Assembly: GCA_020186115.1 (NCBI GenBank)
Contig: WSYJ01000090.1
Coordinates: 1 to 38,732 of the forward strand
Source: Histomonas meleagridis
Taxonomy: Eukaryota > Parabasalia > Tritrichomonadida > Dientamoebidae
DNA: 38,732 nt
Direction: 5' to 3'
The position numbers and the translations under genes are program-made. The notes below the pieces were generated by a model that saw only the letters and a list, made by a program, of their open reading frames with translations, was not told where the DNA came from and searched no databases. Positions 33,101 through 38,732 of this stretch are shown piece by piece (position 1 is the stretch's first letter; each line of letters starts with the position of its first letter).

Positions 33101-36100
33101 ATGAATATTGATTTTTTGCGTCCGAGAACTCGTTTTTCTGAAATAACTCTCCCAGGGCACTCTAATGATACCCTTTTTGGCGAATCGAAATTTCGATCAA
33201 TAAATTATATTGACGATTCGGAAATGCGTAAACGACTTGAACGATCTCCTATTATACAGAAATACCTACGACGATGTCCTTCACCTGCTGAAACCCCTCA
33301 GATTTGCGAGAAAAAAGATAACGAAATTGATTTTAATTTTAGTGAACCACTTCAACAAGAATTCCTTCTTGTTAGTGGTATTCATTATAATCCAAACCCA
33401 AACCCCGATTTATATGGAGAAGAAGGAGTCCCACCTCAATGGGTAATTATTTCATCAGATCCACATATTTCGTTTTTACTACCGATATTTATCAACGAAG
33501 AAAGAGGGTTAGTTTTATGCCGAAATCAATGTATTATTCAAGAAGGAAACCTGTTAATCAACCTTAATTTTCCACCAAGACTCACATCGTCCGACGAAAT
33601 TGAGAGAGGTGTGTTTGACTTAAGAACTTTCGTAGGACCAACCAGACCTAGAGAATTACCATTTCGGTTAAATAGTGATAATCCAAAAAGTTCAAAATAT
33701 ATTTAATGTTGCAAATAAGTATCTTATCCAGAAAGCTATTAATTTAAATGTTGAAATAGTTAATAACAACACACAAAATATATGGGCGACATGTCATTTC
33801 TATAACATTGGTCAGATCGATTTAAGATCAATTAATCAAATTAACCACAACATGATACATAATGAGTTACAATTCACAGATATGCCGAGAAATCAATTTA
33901 ATCAACTTAATCAAGTTAATTATAGTGAATCTCCAATCAATTCAGTTACACCAATCGAGAAATCAATTACTACAAATCCAGTTATTGAATCGTTACATGT
34001 GAATCAAATACAAAATGAGAAAACAGTAGATACTCAGGTTGATTCTTTAGAAGTTAATCCGATAATTAATGAAAGAACAATCTCAACTAATATTGATTCT
34101 TTAACAGCAGAACCAAAATTTAATGAGAAAATAATTACAACTAACATTGATTCTGTACATGCAATTCCCAAATTTAATGACATACAAGTAAATACAGGAA
34201 TAGATTCAGTAAAAGCAAACCCCTGTGTATAATAATGTTGAAGTTAATCCTAATATTGATTCTTTGAATGTTAAACCTGTTATGAACAATAAAATTATTA
34301 ATTCGAATGTTGATTCATTACAAATTATTCCGAATTTAAATAATAAAACTATTAACCCAGATGTAGAATCTTTACATATTATACCAGAAGCTATTAAGAA
34401 AACCACAAAATCTATTGTTGAATCTCTTTTTGTAGAAAGTTTATTTTGGAATAAAACAGAAACAGCGTTAATTGAACAACTTGAAATAGATGTAAACAAA
34501 ACGTCGAAGACTCAAATTGTTAATATTGAAGAAAATGAGATTTGTTTTAACCCAATTAAAAGAACGATAAATATTGATATTCCTGAATTTGAAATTATGT
34601 ATAAACATACTCCTAAAGTCTTAAACTTAAATAACTATTTCACAATTTCTACTTCAGATAAATCAGATATGGAAGATAATCTTAGTGAAGAAGAATCAAG
34701 TTCAGACACTAATATTCCACTTCATAGAAATATTAATACTTTAACTAATAATGATGAAGAAGAAGATGAACATGAATTAGTTCAAGAAACTGTAGACATG
34801 AATGATGAATTAATTGAAGATATTAAAAAATGTGTCAGTAAAAACAATATTCATGATTTAATTAATAAATGGAAACCAACAAAAGAACTTAATAATTGGA
34901 AATATGATAATTAACCATTAGCTAAACAACCATTAATCCATATAATGATTAGAGATAGGAAATGGTGTGTACCGGGCCAATTCCCATGTCAATGTCAATG
35001 TGAGAATGAATTTAAAACAGGAAATGCTTTAAATAATCATATGAACAAAATACATGGTTTAAAACCTGATAAAAATCATTTATATGGTTGTATTAAAAAC
35101 TTAATGAAGAAAGACTTAATTTGGTTAATATTAAATAATTCGAATAATTTAGAGAAAGACATTTATAGGAACAATGTTATAGTTTGTCCTTTCCCTAATT
35201 GCGATTATTTCACTAATGCACATAAATCGTTAATTTCTCATATTTCACATAAACATCAAGAATTTGATGAAAAATATAAATACTATAGGTTGGTTTTGGT
35301 CTACTATTATAGCTTATACTAAGCTTAATAATAAAATTCCTAGTTGCTTAGATATATTATCACATAGAGAAGGTTATATGTGTAAACATTGTAAAGTCTG
35401 TTGGAGTTCAGATGCAAAAGGAATTTTAAATCATGCAAAAAAACAACTTGAATTAATTAATATTGAAGGCATTCATTCAGTTTATGATAGAATTAAATGT
35501 TTCCCTACAATGTATATGGACTTGCAGGATAAAGATGAAGAAATCAATAGGGATTTAAATGATTATGAAGATTTAGTATTCACTCAAAGAAATTTAACTG
35601 ATAGAAATAGACTTAATGTAATAAATCATATTGATTTAGATCAAGAACAAATCATTAATATCAGAAAAAGACATTTAAGAGAAGATAATAGGAGAAATAT
35701 TATTCAAAGAGAATTACAAACAAAAAAATAATAATACACATCATAATCCCATTATCAATCCCGATTCAATAATTATAAATGATAACAATCATTTTATTAA
35801 TCCAATTATTCGTATTTTGATGCAAAATCATTGGCTAATGATTTTGATCTTAATAAATTAAAAGATTTAAACAGAGATAATTTACTTGAGGTTACTAAAA
35901 TTTGGACAGATTTAAATAATGAATTTGAATCTCAATTTGTCTCTTTACCAAAGATTTGGGGTAAAAATCGTAGAAAGATTAGATCTAGGATTAACAATTT
36001 ATTTAAAGACAAAATTGAACCTCTAATTAATATTTGTAAACCTTTAGATAATAGACCGAAAGACGAAAATTATTATATTTGGGAAGGTTGTTTATCTAAA

Positions 36101-38732
36101 ATTAATTTACTAATTAGAGAAGAATTAAGAGATGTCTTTAAAATAACAATTAATAAAATGTTACATAGATCTAATACTATTGTTAGAAGTAATGAAGAAA
36201 GAGAAAGAGCTCATGAACGAGAGATCGAAACACACAATTTATGCAAACTAGTTACACATATTTGGAAACTTTATGATCTCAAACATAAACCCCCAACTCA
36301 GGCAATACAAAATTTATTTAATAAACATTTGGAAATAGTTATTAATATAGTCGATATCCTCCCGGACGAAATTAATAACTTATTAAGTATTTACAATCAA
36401 GAAGATATAATCAATTTATTAAATAATACAATTGATAATTTAAGTGACAAATTAGATTTCATTAATACCAAAATAAATGAAAATCAAAGAATAATTGGAA
36501 ATAATAAAAAACATTAAATATAGAGATTTAATACAAGGGTTATATATGGAAGATCCCAGTGAAGATGTTACAAATGGTATATCTCTAATAATACTACACC
36601 AGAGTGTGAAATAAATCCGGAAGAATTTATGGAAGAATATGGGAAGAATTGGGAAACCTATAAAACATTAAATAATTCGGAAAATTCTAATGAATTCTTA
36701 GCTAAGAAAATACTTAATGAAGAAGATAATATTAATCTAATTAATGATTTATTTGATAGTGATTTAATCAAACGAGCAAATTATTCAAGATCAAATATTT
36801 CTGCTTATGGTCCAGATGGGATTTCAAATGTTATTTGGAAAATTGGTAATGAAAGTACAGTTAAAATGATTAAATATACTACTAAAATAGTTATGGAATC
36901 TAAAAAATGTCCTGAATTACTTAAAAGAGGAAAAACTATAATGTTATTTAAGAAAGGTAATAAAGAAGACCCCTCATTCTTGGCGTCCTATTACAATAAC
37001 CCCAACATTTTATAGGATTTGGATGGTTGTGTTAGCTAGAGCCTTTCAGAATTTAAATAACAGACATATTTTTATAGAAAGATGTCAAAAAGGTTTTATG
37101 CAATGTTCTAATGGTACTTCAGAACATTCTTTGATTATTAACGAATTAATTCAACATGTAAATAGAAGAGAAGGTTCTATTTACATTACTACTATTGATT
37201 TTTCAGATGCATTTGGGTCAGTCCCTCACCCTTTGATCTTTGAGAATTTAAAAAATCAAGGTTTTGATGATAAAATAATTGATTTAATTAAAGCAACTTA
37301 TCAAAATTCAAACACAAGAATTCAGGTTCCAACTAAAGGAATTTCAAACATTATAAATATTAATTGTGGTGTTAAACAAGGTTGTCCATTCTCTCCTATT
37401 GCCTTTAATATTTGCATCAATACCTTATTACATAAATTAGAAGATTGTAAAATCGATGGATTTCACTTAAATGATAAAATCATTTGTGCACAAGCATATG
37501 CAGATGACTTGGTACTTATTTCAGATACTGAGAAAGGTATGAATAATTTAATTAAAGTAGTTGAAGACTTCTGTATTTATGCTAACATGAAAATTCAACC
37601 TAACAAATGTCAAACATTGAATTACATTAATCATAATGATAGAAGATTTTCAGCAATTACTAAATTTCAAATTAATAATGAAAATATCCCAATTACTAAT
37701 CTTAATGGAGGTATTAATTATTTAGGAATAATGACTGCATTAATGAAGACAACGAGAATGAAATCAGCAAATTACAAGATATCTAAAGCATTAGAAGACA
37801 TAGGTAATATTTGCTCCTCACCCTTGAAATGGAACCAAATGTTGGATGCCATTAAAAGATTCATAATTCCTTCATTGGATTATGTATTCTCTAATGGTAC
37901 CACCAACAAAACGGAGAGGAATTTTTTAAATAAAAGGATAAGAGCGTTATTAAATGCTAATTTAAAAACTTCCGCTTTACCTAAGGAATTTTATTATACT
38001 TCATGGGAAGATGGTGGAGCAGGACTGAAAGATTTAAATGAAAGGAATAATGATTTGATTATTTCAAGTTTTCTAAAGTTATGGTTTTCGAAAGATATGT
38101 TTCTAAGAGATTTATTTCGAACTTTATGTTGGGAAGAAAAATCGTTTAGATATAATAATGTCGAAGAAAACACAAATGATAACGATATTTTTTTTAATGT
38201 TTTCAACAACGACATGAGAAAAAAATACACCTGGAACTTCAAACCTTTTTTAGCCGGGTAATTCATGCACTTGAAGATAACAATTTAATCTTAAACTTGA
38301 ACTATCTACCCACAGATAATTTATTAAACCCAGATGACTCAGATATAGATCCTTTCGAATTCAATGGAAATGAAATTGAACCAGACAATCCTGAAGAATA
38401 TATTCCATTAAAATTTCTAGATGTGAATGAAGTGTATTCATTCGATCAAAATGAATTCCTAAACATTATGAACGATTACCACAGAAACTTCCATTATGCA
38501 AATTTGATTAAATTACCTCTTAGAGGTCATACCTTTAAAACCCTTTATAAATCTAAATTATCTAATTATTTCATGAATGACTATAAATGTAAAATTAAAG
38601 ATAATATAATTAAATTTAGTATACAAGCTAGAACTAATAGCTTCTATACTGGGCAACATCAAAGACTTGCTAACCATGATGAGAACATAGGTTTATGTCT
38701 ATATTGTGGTCAAATAAATTCCTTAAGACATA
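33101..38732 (+). pseudogene. Retrotransposon polyprotein, copy 2: zinc fingers and RT, endonuclease cut by window end
   Basis: Same order as copy 1 and less damaged. N-terminal block NIDFLRPRTRFSEI; 18-residue repeats (STNIDSL-type, about 33990-34430); acidic linker (about 34660-34800); fingers CQCENEFKTGN..H....H (about 34990-35050), CPFPNCDYF with H....H (about 35185-35255) and CKHCKVCW (about 35380). The RT has an intact 412-codon frame (37023-38261) with TIDFSDAFGSVPH, GVKQGCPFSPIAFN and YADD at 37497-37508, followed by LNGGINYLGI. The CCHC knuckle begins at the very end. Breaks: single-base gains in runs at about 33692 (A5), 34220 (C4), 35273 (A5), 35725 (A7), 36507 (A6), 36968 (C4), 38221 (A run) and 38246 (T6); a loss at about 35817; a small indel near 36560; and one nonsense TAA at about 34912. 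Copy 1 shows the same residues across each break, which locates the shifts precisely. Confidence 0.88.
33990..34430 (+). repeat. 18-residue (54-bp) degenerate repeats in copy 2
   Basis: About eight units with the pattern TISTNIDSL...P.FNEK, interrupted by one single-base shift at about 34220. They hold the same position as the repeats in copy 1 and the same 18-residue length, but with little sequence identity. The length is therefore conserved while the sequence turns over. Confidence 0.75.

Larger units (their letters stand above)
33085..38732 (+). mobile_element. R2/NeSL-type non-LTR retrotransposon, copy 2 (runs off the window)
   Basis: Second element in tandem with copy 1, joined to the second tRNA tail in exactly the same way: ATTTTTTTGATTTTTC, then ATG at 33101. 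The first ~105 nt differ from copy 1 at only about six positions, after which the sequences diverge strongly in the N-terminal region and stay clearly distinct throughout. It is therefore a different subfamily using the same target. The 3' end lies beyond 38732, where the CCHC knuckle begins (CLYCGQINSLRH). Confidence 0.88.

Noticed and set aside
26559..38261. Introns explaining the frame breaks in the retrotransposons
   Set aside because: The breaks shift the frame by a single base and protein similarity between the two copies continues right across each one. There is no room for an intron, and no trichomonad-type splice or branch motifs occur there.

Overview
This is an AT-rich, essentially intronless eukaryotic window that best fits a parabasalid (trichomonad, Tritrichomonas/Trichomonas-like). 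The evidence is a 2,326-codon BEACH-WD40 gene on one uninterrupted frame, coding units that start about 10 nt after a TCACT initiator-like motif, stop codons overlapping TAAA (the trichomonad poly(A) signal), and a load of Tc1/mariner and Maverick/Polinton remains. The organism is inferred; Entamoeba-like protists are the main alternative.

Layout. 1-5.4 kb: transposon debris, including a broken Tc1/mariner transposase (minus strand, 888-1863) and unplaced coding fragments. 5.4-12.4 kb: the only clearly intact host gene, a BEACH protein on the minus strand. 12.5-15.7 kb: repeat DNA, made of degenerate ~20-bp repeats, a 72-bp GC-richer tandem repeat, and about 2.24 kb of the hexamer ACATAT. 15.77-18.69 kb: a broken ubiquitin-specific protease (C19/USP) reading frame, followed in the same frame and separated by one stop by a DDE transposase. 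18.7-21 kb: AT-rich noncoding DNA holding a MITE-like nested inverted repeat. 21.1-24 kb: a second Tc1 (DD34E) pseudogene placed against a Maverick-type protein-primed DNA polymerase B pseudogene. 25.0-26.2 kb: a Helitron-like Rep/helicase relic.

26.47 kb to the end is the most interesting part. An apparently intact tRNA-Asn(GTT) gene is followed immediately by two head-to-tail non-LTR retrotransposons of the R2/NeSL type: N-terminal C2H2 zinc fingers, a reverse transcriptase with a YADD box, and a CCHC plus PD-(D/E)XK-like endonuclease. The second copy is preceded by a repeat of exactly the last 14 nt of the tRNA gene. This is the footprint of site-specific target-primed insertion into the tRNA 3' end, with the target duplication leaving the upstream tRNA whole. 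The two copies belong to clearly different subfamilies, yet their first ~105 nt are almost identical.

Two decay patterns contrast. The retrotransposon frames are broken almost only by single-base gains in mononucleotide runs. The Helitron, DDE transposase and polymerase relics are broken mainly by in-frame TAA/TAG codons, often where glutamine would fit. The intact BEACH gene shows neither, which argues against poor sequence quality or a changed genetic code.
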